A stretch of 64,000 nt of DNA from Epiperipatus broadwayi (GCA_028023455.1 JAQFVV010000028.1:817501-881500), one strand, 5' to 3'; positions 33,441-46,439 are shown, counted from the stretch's first letter. The notes: generated from the sequence alone by a model not told the origin. Numbers and translations: made by a program.

Positions 33441-33949
33441 TTATATATAAATATTATTTAAAATTATGATAAGAGTATTTGCTATCAGCATAGAAATAAA
33501 CACACTTTTCTGCATATATGCTTACTTCAGTTTGGATTTCATAAAGATAAAATTCTTATTTGATGTACATAAGAATATTTATATAGTATGTAGAATATAA
33601 AGATATCTCTAAGTATATATAAATAACATGCAAACTCTCACAGAATTCATATCCATTAGATAAGTGGGCAAAAATCATAGTTGCCTGCAATTTTAGAACT
33701 TATGTAGAAGGTAATTTAGATGGTGATAAATGTGAAAATAAAATTGCATTTCATCATAGATGTAAAAACAGCCATTGATATCATCTTAACTTAATATTCA
33801 CCAATCAGAATTATTGAATATTCATTGTTAATAAACTTGTGAATGAGTAATTTTTGTTAATATGTAATGTTAATTTTTAGCATGAAATATTAGACAATAT
33901 TGGTAGTGAATACCCCTCCAAGTACCATATACAAATAAATAATAAAAAT

Positions 33950-34100
33950 CATATATAACAACAATATAAATATATATTAATAATAATTATACATAAAAAG
34001 CCTTTTTCAGCACATGGTTTTATGTTCTTTTCAAATGTTGATAATCTATTTTAACGTTAATAACTTATTGTAGTTCGAACACCATCTAATTTTCTATAAT
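33950..34100. repeat. Family H single arm
   Basis: ATACATAAAAAGCCTTTTTCAG, GATAATCTATTTTAACGTTAAT and GAACACCATCTA recur in both arms of the inverted repeat at 38455-39385. Confidence 0.65.
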
Positions 34101-34383
34101 ATAAAAAGTATCACAGAATTTGTGTTTAACTGCTTATGCAGACAAAAATGAGTTCCACTTTGTCTGTGATCCAAGAATTTATATGGAAGGCAAATTTAGA
34201 CAATGATAACTATGGGAATGTAATTTCCTTTATTGTAGATGTAAACAATACCTCACTGAAATGGGCAAAGTTAAACATCGGTATATAGTTTGCAATAAAA
34301 CACCATTTATGGGGCAAAATATGAATTAATATCAGCGTATAACAGTATGACATGAGTCATTTTAATGTTTCAAAACTTAAGAG

Positions 34384-34460
34384 AGTGTTAATGGCCGAGT
34401 GGTTAGCACAGCTAGTCCCGGGTTCGCTCCCGGCCGACGCTTTGACATATGAAAAAAAAA
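34384..34460 (+). repeat. tRNA-derived SINE, internally deleted
   Basis: A box TGGCCGAGTGG (34392-34402) and B box GGTTCGCTCC (34421-34430) followed by GACATATG and poly(A). About 19 bp between the boxes are missing relative to the copy at 44587. The flanks AAAACTTAAGAG and AAAACCTAAGAG match at 11 of 12 positions as the target duplication. Confidence 0.88.
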
Positions 34461-34464
34461 AAAA

Positions 34465-35220
34465 CCTAAGAGTAACCAAAACCTTTTAATAACCTTATAT
34501 ATAAAAATAAGATTTATAATGTTGATTATTCAAAATATACTCAATGTGATCAATAAATTATAAAGATGTTTCAAAAAATCAAAATCATTTATTTAAAAAA
34601 ATCATTATTTATTACTGCTTAATGTTTTTCAGAATAATTATCTATAAAAGAGTATATTTAAATCAATACTTCAACGAATAAGCTTTCTTTTATTACCTGC
34701 TTCATTAAATTATCCCAAAGATGATTTTAATTATATAAAATTTTTTTTACTATTAAATCATGGTAAATACATAGCTAAAATAGGTTTTTTTTTTTTTAAA
34801 AAAAAAGAAAAAAACTTATAAAGATAAGATGAAACCTTGCCACGGCTTCATGCCACTAATTAAAACTACGGTTAATGAAACATGGCATTATAACTTTGAT
34901 TTAATTTTTAAAATTAAATTGAAAAATTTAGATAAAAATATTAATTAAAATATTTAATGAGAAGAAAGCTTACTCTTTTTTTTTTGGATATTATCATAAA
35001 AACTGTAATGAAATATTTGAAAATATGGAAAAAAAACCCAAAAGCAATATTTAAAGTTAATATTTTAATATTAATTAAATCGAATCTCGTCGCTAATATT
35101 ATTACTAAAAATATTTTTAAATCAGGTAAATGATTAGAAAACTTTAAGTTCTGGTAGAATATTATATACATGTAGAAACACGAAGTGGAATATATTAATA
35201 ATTTTTTATTAGTCATTCAT
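34465..35220. other. AT-rich non-coding stretch
   Basis: No element recognised. T-rich/A-rich inverted runs lie at 34783-34817. Confidence 0.45.
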
Positions 35221-35224
35221 CCAT

Positions 35225-35770
35225 CTAATGAATAATATTCCTGGAATGTAATTTTCACTACACCATTCTCACACAAAGTAGGGACTGATCTGTTTTTAAT
35301 CATAAACATATGACTAAAGATACGTGAAAAAGATGTATGATTTCCAAGATGCACATTTTGTGCTGAACTAGCGCTAATCAGTTGACCCAGATCACAATCT
35401 CTTACACATATCTTTGTTATTGTTCAATATATATATATAGATAGATATATTTATTATATGTTCAATATATATATATAGATAGATAGGGAATTACTATGGT
35501 TTAACTGATAAGTGTCAAACTTACTGTCTTCACAACTTTGACACAAACCACTGGCTGGATAGAAGTATATTAATCATTTTTATTAGTCATTCATTAGACT
35601 AGAGATTATTCACTTAATAAATAATATTTTTGTAGTATAATTTTTACTACCATGCAAAGTAGGGACTGGTTTCTATCTTCTTTTAATGCTTTGTGGAGGA
35701 TATAATCATAAACATATAACAAATAACATGTGAAAGATATGTATATTTAAAGATATAAAAAATTTCTAAA
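35225..35770 (-). repeat. Family C copies, minus strand
   Basis: A ribozyme remnant (35360-35400: CUGAUUAG ... CAGCACAAAAUGUGCAUCUUGG on the minus strand) is followed by two TA/GATA runs and a tail module with AGTGTCAAACTTAC, then a further partial copy. The core is mutated, so cleavage is not expected. Confidence 0.6.
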
Positions 35771-35779
35771 AAAAATTTT

Positions 35780-35890
35780 CAAGCATTGTTAGCAGACAGG
35801 TCAGCACAGCCGCCTTGCATGCAAGCAGTTGGTTGCAGACGGGTGTTGTGGGTTCGCCTCCTGGTCGATGCTATGACATATGGAAAAAAC
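35780..35890 (+). repeat. tRNA-derived SINE, diverged copy
   Basis: CAAGCATTG, CAGCACAGCCGCCTTGCA, an inserted segment, GTGGGTTCGCCTCCTGG, then GACATATGGAAAAAA. AATTTCTAAA and AATTTCTAGA flank it. Confidence 0.8.
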
Positions 35891-36084
35891 AATTTCTAGA
35901 TAATTATATTAGAATTATTAGCTGCTTGAGAAATCAACTAATGTTCAAGCATTAGGAATAACATGTTGCACTGCTATCTGACTCCATCATTTTTCAAAAG
36001 ACTAAATGGCAAAGAGTTAGTTATTAGACTATCTTAATTAAGATGCAGACTTGAACCATTTTTTTAAAGAAGTGATAAAAGAGA

Positions 36085-36590
36085 AGAGTGAAATAAGTAT
36101 ATTAATAATTTTTATTAATCATTCCTTAGATTAAAGATTATTCTCATAATGAATAATATTTCTGTAATGCAATTTTCACTTCACCACTCTCATACAAGGT
36201 AAGGATTGGTTTGTATCCACTTTTAATACCTGGTGGAAGGGCATAATCATAAACATATGATCAAAGACATGAAAAATATGTAAGACCCCATGATACACAT
36301 TTTGTGCTGGACCAGCATTCATCAGTTGACACAGATCTGGACCAAATGATGAGTGTTGGTTCAACATGGTGTGTATCTTGCATATCATACATCTTTTTGA
36401 TCTGGGCCAAATGATGAGTGCTGGTTCAGCACAAAATGCATGTCTTGGAGATCATACATCTTTTTCACATATTTGGTCACATGTTTATGATTACACTCCA
36501 CAACAAAGTCTTAAAGTGGATAAAACCAGTCCCTACCTTGCATGAGAGTGGTGTAGTAAAAATTACACTACAGAAATATTATTAATTGAA
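36085..36590. repeat. Family C copies in head-to-head order
   Basis: The minus-strand copy (36090-36330, core CUGAUGAAUGCUGG) and two plus-strand ribozyme heads (36340-36385 and 36400-36455, cores AUGAUGAG) sit back to back. The tail block CCCTACCTTGCATGAGAGTG follows to 36590. Changed core bases (AUGAUGA, AAAA for GAAA) predict loss of activity. Confidence 0.65.
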
Positions 36591-36594
36591 AGCT

Positions 36595-37560
36595 TTGCTA
36601 CAAACACTTTAAATATTTTAATTTATCTCTTCCCACCTATTAACAATATCTCTATCCTTCTTCCTAATCTTTCTATTGCTCTTTCCATTTCACTCAAATA
36701 CAACAAAAACAAAATAGGTGACATAGGGCATCCTTGCCTTAGTCCTACCCCATTTTTAACTTTAAGTGATTGATTCTATATTCCCTAATTGATATATATA
36801 TATAGTAATTATTTTCATATAATTTCTTAATAATATCCACTAAAGCTTCATCTATTCCCAAATTTTCTAAACTTATCCATAATCTATTTCTATTTACTCT
36901 ATCATAAGCCTTCTCTATATCTCTAAAACTCATATATAACTGACTACCTGAATTCCTACTCATATCCATAAGTTGTGTAACTACAAATAAGCTATCTCCT
37001 ATATGCGTATCTAATCTAAAACCTCATTGTATTTCCCCCACTACATTATTCCTTTCCATCCATTTTACAACTCTTCTAGCCACCATATATGTGAAAAATT
37101 TATATATCATTAATGTTATCACTATCTGTCTATAATTATTTAACTTTCTATGATCCTTATCCTTTCCTTTAAATAATAATCTTACTCTTATATTACTCCA
37201 ACTACTCGGAAAAACTCTATTCTGTGCCTTCTTATTAAAACAGGATAATAACTTTACTTTTGCCCTACATCCTAAATTCATTACCATCTCTGCTGCCCAT
37301 CTATCTAAACCTCTTACCTTTCCACTTTTAAATTTCTTCTCTACCTCATTCAGTTCATTTTTGTAAACCGAATATTCCCATTACTATATGCTTTCATGTT
37401 TTCTATCACTCTATCCTTCACATCTAACATCTTTTCTATATCCATTACATATCTATTTAAGATTCTTTCTAAATCTTATCTAGCTACACTGTATTTCCTC
37501 ATCATCTAGAATATTATCTCTCTTTCTCCTAAATTTCTCCTTTTAATGTAATTCCAATTT
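36595..37560 (-). pseudogene. LINE reverse transcriptase fragment, 3-prime truncated
   Basis: Non-LTR retrotransposon reverse transcriptase, fingers to mid-palm. Reading on the minus strand: a linker (FKSGKVRGLDRWAAEM), PSSWSNIRVRLLFKGKDKDHR, NYRQIVIT, an in-frame TGA just before GFRLDTHIGD (about 37030), the motif A region FRDIEKAYDRVNR (about 36920), and after a frameshift at about 36765 the block GLRQGCPMSPILF. The catalytic F/Y-x-DD box and everything after it are absent. The family C cluster begins where it should be. Loss of the 3-prime half is unusual because LINE copies are normally 5-prime truncated, so a later deletion or recombination is likely. Confidence 0.85.
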
Positions 37561-37569
37561 TTTTTACTC

Positions 37570-38450
37570 CCATCTCTCTACTGTATTGCCATCTGTAGGA
37601 ATGTTGAGTAATCAGTGATGAAGAGATGATAATATATTTAAATAACTAAACCAAAACTAATTTCTGACTTTTGCTTTTATCAAGGAGGTTTGGTATTTAA
37701 AACTGGAAGTAATATAGTTTTTGCATCTAAACACCACCCTTAACTCCACTTTAAGGCCAAGAGAATTAATTTCAAAATAAGATTTAAAGCATTTTCAGTT
37801 CTTTGTGTCAATAACTATAGCATATGCGAGGGTTCTTCAGTATATAATGAACACCCAATTTCATCCACTGACATTTATCATAAACTAAAATGCATATCAT
37901 TGAATGCATTAAACAAACTATTGTATTCATCCATAATCTTGGATGGAATTTTAAGATGCTATTCGAGTTACATTAGCACACATCTACAATTTTTTATACT
38001 ACAAGACATAATTATTTTCAAAATTTCTCAATTTTATTTTTATTCTTCAAATATATATATATCAAAGGATGAAAATTATTGATGAAATCATTCAAGTAAC
38101 TAAAATATTTAAAGATTCTAACAGCAACACTGTCAATAACAGACCGATGGGGGTGAGGTAGTTTGAAAGATTGATTTTCATAATAATAAAAAATCTTTTA
38201 ACTCACCAGTAATAAAAAATAATATAAAAGGAAATACTTACTTAGGCAAATTTTAAAGAAAAGTTTAAAATGTATATGATACATTTCTATATAATATTCA
38301 GTTTTCAACATTTTTTAAAATAAAGTTTAGCTTATAATAGCGATCTTTTTAAAGCAGTACAAAATTAAGTCTGAAAAGTAACACAATTTGGCATTTGTTC
38401 TGTAACTTGTTTTTTTTTTTTTTAAAATTATTATTCCCAAATATATTAAA
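37570..38450. other. AT-rich non-coding stretch
   Basis: No element recognised apart from a poly(T) run at 38410-38422. Confidence 0.45.
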
Positions 38451-38454
38451 TAAA

Positions 38455-39385
38455 AATCTTCATACAACAGCTATATAAGTATATTAATAATAATATACAT
38501 AAAAGCCTTTTCAGTGCATAGTTTAGTGACCATTTAAAATATTAAACTTCTATTTTAATGTTAATCAATTATTGCAGATAGAACACCATCTAGTGTTCTA
38601 TAATGGAAGTAAAGTAACAACAATAAGAAACTAAAACAACAGAAAAATAGAATAAAACCTTTATATAAAGATCCAATATAACTTCAAAGAATTGTAACAA
38701 CGATATACAGAATAAAAAAAACATATCCATTATACAACTTTATATATACTATTTTATATAAGTTTCTATTCATTTTAATTGTACAGTTGTTAACTAAATT
38801 TATTGAAGTTATATAAATATTCATACAATTATTTAAGTTGTGCTTACTGTAATATGCTTCATATAGTTGTATCTGTGTTTTTTTATCTTTAATGTAATTT
38901 AAAAGTTTAGTATTTTTTGTAGCATCTATTTTATGTCCATATATTAAGTAATAAATGTATAAAGCAGATTTATCATTTTACATATCTTCTTTGGCTCTTA
39001 TCTTTGTTTCACTCTATGACCAAACTTCAATAAATTTAATTAATAACTAGTCAATTAAAAATGAATGGAAAATTATATAAAATAATATATATAAAGTTGT
39101 ATAATGTATATAAGATTTATTCTATATATTTTTATGTTATACAGTCAATTCTTTGAAGTTGTATTGTATCTCTATATGAAGATTTTATTCCATTTTATTG
39201 ATGTTTAATTTTGTTATTGTTGTTATTTTACCTCCAGTATAAACACTAGATGGTTTTACATTGGCAATAATTGGCTAATGTTAAAATAGATGATCAACAT
39301 TTGAAAAGCGCATGGCACCATCTGCCAAAAAGGCTTTTTATGTGTAATTATCAATATTTATATAGCTATTGAATTTGATTTTTAT
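38455..39385. repeat. 930-bp inverted repeat, family H
   Basis: The left arm (38455-38760) and right arm (39080-39385) pair, from CAACAGCTATATAAGTAT / ATTTATATAGCTATTG at the ends through AAAAGCCTTTT, TCTATTTTAA-GTTA, ACCATCTAGTGTT, AATAACAAC / GTTGTTATT and AAAGATCCAATA-AACTTCAAAGAA. A spacer of about 320 bp separates them, with no open frame of interest. It could be a non-autonomous transposon with long terminal inverted repeats or a head-to-head dimer. Confidence 0.8.
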
Positions 39386-39389
39386 TATT

Positions 39390-40935
39390 TTTTATAATTT
39401 ATTTGAAAATACAGCATAATGGATTTCATTAATTTCCATTTTTGATGACACATAAATATCTACAAGGATTTTTTTTTTAAAAAAAAAAAGAATTACAGTT
39501 ATTTCCTCATAAATATGATATCTCTCTTCAGCCATTTTATGGATGACAAAATTTGTAGATAGCAATAAATGATATTAATAATATGTATTTGATAAACACA
39601 TGTATAAAAATGTGAGTACTTTCTACTTGCATATTAAAAACATGTTTAATACATATATAAACACTGAGAGAGAAAGAAAAAAAGAATAGAGAATGGTAAG
39701 TGTGTGTGTGCATATTGTATATGTCCTGTTAACAAAAAAAGTAAAATATAGATTATTAATTTTTTTTTTAATTTTTAAAATATTTATTATTTTTGCAATG
39801 CCAGAAAACTGAAATTCATGGATCTGAAAATCACAGGTATAATAGTATTACTGCATTTACACAATCAAGTTATTATAATTACTTACATCAACTGTACCAA
39901 AAAGGATATTGTGCATTAGTCCAATAAGTCATTGTAAAGACAAAGATGGCAAGGACAAATTTATTATAGAAAAATGAAAATGGAAGCTGTTAAACAGTTA
40001 TACAATTTTATGTTTATTGGTCTCATCAGGAATAAAGAAATTTTTTTGATACTATGATTTTTTTTAGTATAGTATGTGCAGTACTTTCTAATTTATGACT
40101 GTTGAATTGCCTAACAAAGTTATATATATATATATATAATTAATTAATTAAATATCATACAATGTATAAAATATTATTAACGTTAATTTTAAGCCTCACT
40201 CTCCATAGAAATGTTTATATTTTAAATTTTGATATCAAAATAATTGCTGTAATTAAACTTAAATAGAATTTTTGTTGTTAAATTTGTTAGGGATTCCATC
40301 TGTTTTTAAAGGCTGCTGATGACATCATTTACTGACAGAAATATATGTCCAGCAAGAGATTGGTTATTTTTCATCAATCATTACTGCTTGAAAAAATATA
40401 AATATTTCTCTAGAGATCTTAATTAAAAATTAACTTTAGAAATATTATATATATACTCATTATGTTACTTATTTTATGCTCAAAAAATTCAAATCTCTGA
40501 TGATTCTAATAAAGTATAAATGGAATCCCCAATGTACTGCTGGTTACATTTGCTTCTGATAACATGCTGTATACATTTGTTTTCATATTAAAGCATGTGA
40601 TATGTATTAATTCAAGTGATAAATTATAGGCTTATATCAGCTTGATTTTTTTATATCTTAAGGTTTAACTCAGGGCTGAAAAAGCAGACATTTAAAGTTC
40701 CAAACACTCTTGGGATTTTTTTGAAGTAATTTTTTCTATCCATTACAGGTAAGTAAATAGGTATCTGATATTTCAGTGTGGGATAAAATAAGGATCAAAA
40801 ACTAAAATTTTCTTTAGCTATCAAATAATAAACATAAGTAATGCTTTCCCTTTTATATGGGAGTCCTATAGTGAGATATTTAATGATTAATTTAACTTTT
40901 TAAATCCATATTTAATATTTTGACAACAAAGTATT
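39390..40935. other. AT-rich non-coding stretch
   Basis: TA run at 40120-40138. No genes or elements recognised. Confidence 0.45.
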
Positions 40936-40952
40936 AGAAATATAAATCATTA

Positions 40953-41047
40953 GTCAAGTATTGGTGGCCTAGTGGTTAGCATAGCTGCCTTCCAAGTAGC
41001 TGTCCTGGGTTTGCTTCCCGGTCAACGTAATTGACATATGAAAAAAT
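40953..41047 (+). repeat. tRNA-derived SINE, full length
   Basis: CAAGTATTGGTGGCC, A box TGGCCTAGTGG, CTGCCTTCCAAGTAGCTGTC, B box GGGTTTGCTTCCCGG, then GACATATGAAAAAA. Flanks TATAAATCATTA (40941-40952) and TATAAGTCATTA (41053-41064) match at 11 of 12 positions. Confidence 0.9.
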
Positions 41048-41069
41048 ATATATATAAGTCATTATTGAT

Positions 41070-42230
41070 ACTTCACCACTTTTTTCCATTTCTTTAAATC
41101 AACTATTTTAACATTACAAATACAAGCATGTCTCTACACATATGTGAATATACTTACAACTTTTACAAAAATATTTTCCAAATAGAGAAGTGAAGACACC
41201 ATAAGCATTTCTAGTAAAATACCTTTCTCTCCAATAATTCCGCACTCTTGTCACTGACAATTTATTCTCATGCATAGACAATAAACAGCTTCATTGATAA
41301 CATATAAAGAGACTTTTCCCCCACATAAGAATCAACATCTACATTTTTTCATACTCTCATTCATAAGATGCTACCTAATCTTTAATCCCATATCTCACAT
41401 TTCTAAAACACACTTATTAAAAAATTCAAATGAGAGGTAAATCCATGTTCCAACAGATATTTTTTCAGCTATTTGTTTCTTGACATCATTCATAATACTA
41501 TAATAACTTGAACCAAATAAATTATAGTTCTTTTTATTCCTTTATTTATTAATCCTTCCATATTTCAAAGGTTTATGATCACCTAGAGGTTGTTTGGGTT
41601 ATAGTCCAATGTTTTACCTTAATATTACCATTTTCATTTTATATTATAAATTAATAAATTGTATATATTTTAGAAATAAAAATTTACAAACAAAAAAACA
41701 TCCTAAAACATCATATTTAAATTTGACAAATGTAGAAAAAATAATAATAAAGTAAAAAATATATAATGAGATGAATAATTTTTTTTTCTTAATGCTCATA
41801 AAAAAATAAATTAATGAAATCCTGGTTAACTGAATTTCATTTCTAAAACATGAACAAATTATTGGTATGTTCTCATGAAGTTATGAAATTCTATTTACTA
41901 CAATTTTCTTAATTTGTATTAAAATAATTTGAATAAAATCTAAGTGTAAATCATGAAATATATTTCTTTTAATAATTACTATACAAATATTTAGTAAAAA
42001 TAATCATCAATATTTAAATAAGCTATAAAAATATATAAAATATTTTGCTCATTGTTAAAGGCATTAGAAGTTAATAAGTAATTTCAAAACTATCCTTGAA
42101 ATTGAGATCAAAGAATCTACCAATCAGCAACATTGACAGTCACTTATAGTACATTCTCTATAGAAAACTGCCACCTTCAGACATTTATTTGAACTAATAA
42201 ATTAATATTTATTTTAGTACCTGTTTCTAC
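41070..42230. other. AT-rich non-coding stretch
   Basis: No elements recognised. Confidence 0.45.
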
Positions 42231-42354
42231 ATCAAATGAACAGCATTATAAATAGTCACAAAAGAGAAGGAAAATTAAATGTGATATCACTGTTTGAGCT
42301 ACTTTTTTTAAACAATATATATATATATAGCTTTTACATTCAATTTCATAAAAA

Positions 42355-42570
42355 AAGAAAATGGATTGAGCTATTGTTAAGAAGGAAGAATAGTTTAATG
42401 AAATGTCTTGGAGGGAATGGTGAATGGAAACATCAAGAAAAAATGGAAAAATTGGCCTTGTTGAATGACATAAGAAATGGAAAGAGACATGAGGAATTGA
42501 AGATTTGGAAAAGAAGAGAACAGACTGGATAGATGGATGAACTTGATGTATGACTGCTCTCTGGACCCAT
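42355..42570 (+). pseudogene. LINE C-terminal fragment
   Basis: Open for 60 codons before an in-frame stop: RRKNSLMKCLGG, then a degraded GKR-RGR-like stretch, ALLNDIRNGKRHEELKIW, and after the stop a YDCS-like end near 42550-42565. The pattern of LDDI--G-SY-ELK-x-A-x-DR--W at the end of many LINE polyproteins is recognisable, though key positions have changed. No reverse transcriptase is present. It could instead be a chance resemblance; the call rests on block order only. Confidence 0.45.
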
Positions 42571-42900
42571 CCTTATGACAGTATACTGTTGAGATAGTTA
42601 CGTACCTTTTAATACATAATATATAATTCTGTAAATAGTTTTTTAAAAAATTATTTTAAAACTTTTATTCTGCTCTTATCACACACAGACAGCATTTTAA
42701 ATACATGACTAAAGATATTCTGAAAAAAAGACTAAATGTTTCTTCATATGGTTAGAAGTGTGTGGGATGAAATAAAAATTTATACTGAAAGTTTTAGACA
42801 CAGAAATAAAAAAACATGGAGGTTGGAGTTAAATAATGATATCACGTGGTTGTACTTAATATGAACTATCTTGAAGTTCATATCTGGGCTAAAAATAATA

Positions 42901-43032
42901 AAACAGGCAAAACTCTCTGACTTGCACTGAGTGACAATACATGCACTGAGTGACAATACGTATAGAGAGTTTTGCCTGTTTTAATAACAGTTAAGAGCAA
43001 GCATAAGAAATGGTGATCATGTGATGTTTATT
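42901..43032 (+). repeat. Family A, 132-bp hairpin form with 14-bp target duplication
   Basis: AAACAGGCAAAACTCTC, a short centre with a duplicated TGCACTGAGTGACAATAC, GAGAGTTTTGCCTGTTTT, and the tail ending GGTGATCATGTGATGTTTAT. Perfect flanks GGCTAAAAATAATA at 42887-42900 and 43033-43046 fix both ends of the family. No ribozyme remains. Confidence 0.9.
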
Positions 43033-43046
43033 GGCTAAAAATAATA

Positions 43047-43170
43047 CAATAATCTATAACTTGATAAATGACTAATAATAATCAGTAATATATTTTATTT
43101 AATAAGGATATTTCCAAATGTATGAGTGCAAGAAATTTGACACTTGTAGATTAAGTTGTAATAATAGATA
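43047..43170 (+). repeat. Family C tail module
   Basis: ATGACTAATAATAATCAGTAAT and AAATTTGACACTTG correspond to the end of the C unit. The ribozyme head is absent. Confidence 0.55.
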
Positions 43171-43484
43171 TAAATTAATTTAAAAAGTAATCGAATAACT
43201 TGTTGCTTGAAAGTTTAAATAAAGGTCAAACATCTTAAATTTAACCACAATCCATGCATCTTCAATTCTGCAAACCTGCTACTCTTCTATTAAATTAAGC
43301 CATGAAAAGCCACATGTTATATTTTAAATTTGAAAGAATAAATTCAAATTTTAATTGTTTTATTTAAAAAATAATAATTGATTATTCTTCAAAAATAGGT
43401 TTTTAAAAAAGTACCATTATCTTATATATATATAATTATTATTTTTAATTTATAAAAATATTATTAAATAGTGAATAACTCAGA

Positions 43485-44420
43485 TTATATGCAACTGAAC
43501 AGGGAGTAACTGAAACTGCCAATAAATTATATAATGCAGAGACAAAAACTATTTCATAGAAATAGCACCACTCAGTGCAAGCCAGAGTAATCAATAGATG
43601 CAAGAAGGTTTGTGCATAAAATCCCTATCTAGTGCTAGAAATTAGTCTGAGGATATTGGATGAGCACTAGATAGAGATTTTATGCACAAACCTTATTGCA
43701 TCCATTGATTACTCTGGCTTACATTGAGTGGCACTACTGTATGGAGAGTTTTTGCCTCTGTGTTAACAGCTTGAGCAAGCATAAGAAATGGTGACCCTGT
43801 GATGTTTAGTGGTTAAATTATATAATGTAAATAAACTCATTAATAGATTGTTGATACCACCTGTCTTCTAGCATTTATTCTTATATATTCTTAGTTTATT
43901 TATGTAATTTTTAATGAGGGAATGAATTCAATCTATGCATTATACATATTTATAGAATAAATGTTAAGAATCATCATTTAAATATTCATAAACAAACTCT
44001 TTAAAAGACAGGTGATATCAAATATCTCTTAGCATTTGGTCATATATATATATGCTTAATTTATTTGCTTTATATAACTCATTGGAAGCTCCAGTTCTTT
44101 CCTGTTCAATTACATATAACTTGAGTTATTTATTATTCACAGATATTAAAACTGAGTTTTTATATTTAGAGATTGTTTAAACTAAAATTCAGCTTTGATC
44201 CTATAAATATTTCAATAATGATTTTTATCATTTATTTTATAAAAATATATAATCATTAGATGGAGTTCACTCCATCATTTAAAATTATGTAAATAAACTA
44301 AGCTATATATAAGAACAAATGCTAAGAGACAGGTAGTCTAATATCTTTCTTTTGGAGAGTTTATTTACATTATATAACTCATTGGAAGGTTCAGTTACTT
44401 CCCATTAAATTAAAACTATT
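43485..44420. repeat. AT-rich element with inverted blocks, split by family A
   Basis: The minus-strand block CCTGTTCAATTACA / reverse AACTGAACAGGGAG is present at 43488 and 44105. GACAGGTGATATC and CACCTGTCTTCTAGCAT-type blocks recur in opposite orientation at 43860, 44010 and 44320. It was a foldback element before the family A insertion at 43537-43813. Confidence 0.55.
43537..43813 (+). repeat. Family A, 277-bp palindromic copy with 14-bp target duplication
   Basis: A hairpin with arms of about 100 bp meeting at GTGCTAGAAATTAGTCTGAG, a ribozyme fragment. The sequence between the two ribozymes has been deleted symmetrically. The 3-prime tail GGTGACCCTGTGATGTTTAG is present on one side only. 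Flanks TAAATTATATAATG at 43523-43536 and 43814-43827 are identical. Confidence 0.9.
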
Positions 44421-44586
44421 ATTATTAGCTAGAAGAGGTTATGTTACTAATCTACATATAGTTAAATGTCATACGCTCTGGTTTTAGTCTAATTAGACAT
44501 TATAATAATGATTGCCTGTTGGAGGCTGGCAATCATCATGATATTTTGGGGCTTTATGGGATTTTAATTTCAAATTGTTTTACATA

Positions 44587-44685
44587 GAGTCAAGAGTTGG
44601 TGGCCGAGTGGTTAGCACAGCCGCCTTACAAGCAGTTGTCCCGGGTTCGCTTTCCGGCCAATATTTTGACACATGAAAAAAAAAA
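44587..44685 (+). repeat. tRNA-derived SINE, best copy
   Basis: GTCAAGAGTTGGTGGCC, A box TGGCCGAGTGG, ACAGCCGCCTTACAAGCAG, B box GGGTTCGCTTTCCGG, ATTTTGACACATG, poly(A). It is flanked by perfect TGTTTTACATA at 44576-44586 and 44686-44696. The body folds like a tRNA, but the short poly(A)-tailed form and the duplication mark it as a SINE insertion. It is not a tRNA gene. Confidence 0.93.
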
Positions 44686-44699
44686 TGTTTTACATAAGA

Positions 44700-46435
44700 A
44701 CAAATTTTAAAATGTTCAAGCTATTAATTTAAAATTTTAAGTTAGTTAATTTACTTAAGAAACAATTTATCTTAATTCTTAAAGTATATACATATATGAT
44801 TTTAAAACACAAATGAAATTTTAAATCTGAAAAAATTATATTCAATTTTTTATTATTATCTATTCAGTTGTAGAATAGATGAAATATGATTACCTACACT
44901 TCTTAGTTCCACAATAATACAACTAGAATAATGCTAAGATGTAAAAAATGACGCTTTTGACGAATTTTTCATCTGAATAGGTACATATCATAGAGCTTCA
45001 TATCCGCAGTTTCAATTATACGTAATTAAAAAATAAATACATGAGATAAAAAAAAAAAAATTAATAATAAATATTTAATTTTTTTATCTCTTAATTTTTT
45101 AGTTCACGTTGTGTATACATTATACATACACACACAGTTTTAACATGTTCATGCTTATATAGACACGCATCTACATATGATTAAAAAGAACTGATATAGA
45201 CTGCATATTACATTTCATTTTCCTTTTAGTTTCTGCTTTTAACCACTATATAAAGTTACTGAAGCTTATTGGGATAACGTATAGACAAACTGAACAATTT
45301 GGGGGGAAACATGGATTCTTGTAAAAATACATCATACTAAAGTATAAATTAATTGTAAGTATATTTTATTTTTGGTAAATTTTATTAATTATAAATTACA
45401 TATTTATTTTTTTTGTAATTTTCTTATTTGTCCTTCAAATTTTTTTTAAAAATTTTCTTATATATCTTTCAAAATGGACAAAATATATAAAGGTCAAAGG
45501 TGGAGTTTTAGTAATACAATAATAAAGAATAAATCCATTGTAAATGACAATTTTTTTTCATCAAAGAAAATGTGTTAGTTGGTCAATACATAATGCAATA
45601 AAACAATGAATTGGGTTAGTATTCAAAAATTTATATAAAAAAAGAGGGGTAAAATGACATATTAATTTTTTGCTTTTGTTATTTTCATTACTGGTGGTAA
45701 ACAGAGAGAATGACCTGAAGAAATGCTAGAAACAACTTCTAGTTCACCAGTTTTATTGACAACAAAAATTATCAGTTCAAGGGGTGTAACTGTCTTCTTC
45801 TGAATTTGCCTTCAACCCACAAGTGTTCAATCAGCTTGGGTATTTACTCCAATCACTGGATCGACAAATTACTTGTGATGGTTGCTGACAATTTATATAA
45901 TGTCTGGTTATCATTACCAGAAAATGTTTCATTTTCTAATGATGAACTAACTATACATATAAAATGTTCAATAAATTTGGTATTTTATTATTGTACAAGT
46001 ACAAACATAAATTTGTATTTTGAGATTAATTTGTAAAAAGTTTTTTTAAAAGAAAATGTTCACATTATGGGGAAATGTTTTATATGATGAATTACACATA
46101 ATTACCTGTTCAATTTATGCAAAATATTTACATTTTAGATTACTTTATAACAAAACTACTACTAATTTTTTTAAAAATACAAAAATGTTGTAAAAGTACA
46201 AATCTAGGTTCCACTCTTGACATATTTATTTTTAAATTATTTTATATAAAAATCTAAATTCCACTACTTAGAGCTTTAAATATGCATCAATGTTAAAAGT
46301 TTGCCATCAATTTATCAATTGGTTATTCCAGTATGGCTTTAGAAGCTCCACACAGTGTTTAAAAGCAGAAACTAATTGGAAAATGGAATGCAGAGTGCTA
46401 ATATTTAGTACCTGATTAAAAGTTCTGCTTGTCTA
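44700..46435. other. AT-rich non-coding stretch
   Basis: No element recognised. The 76-codon frame at 45806-46036 lacks a known domain. Confidence 0.45.
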
Positions 46436-46439
46436 TTAA

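Noticed and set aside
44587-44685. Functional tRNA gene
   Set aside because: A and B boxes are present, but there is a poly(A) tail, flanking target duplication and several dispersed copies with internal deletions; it is a SINE.
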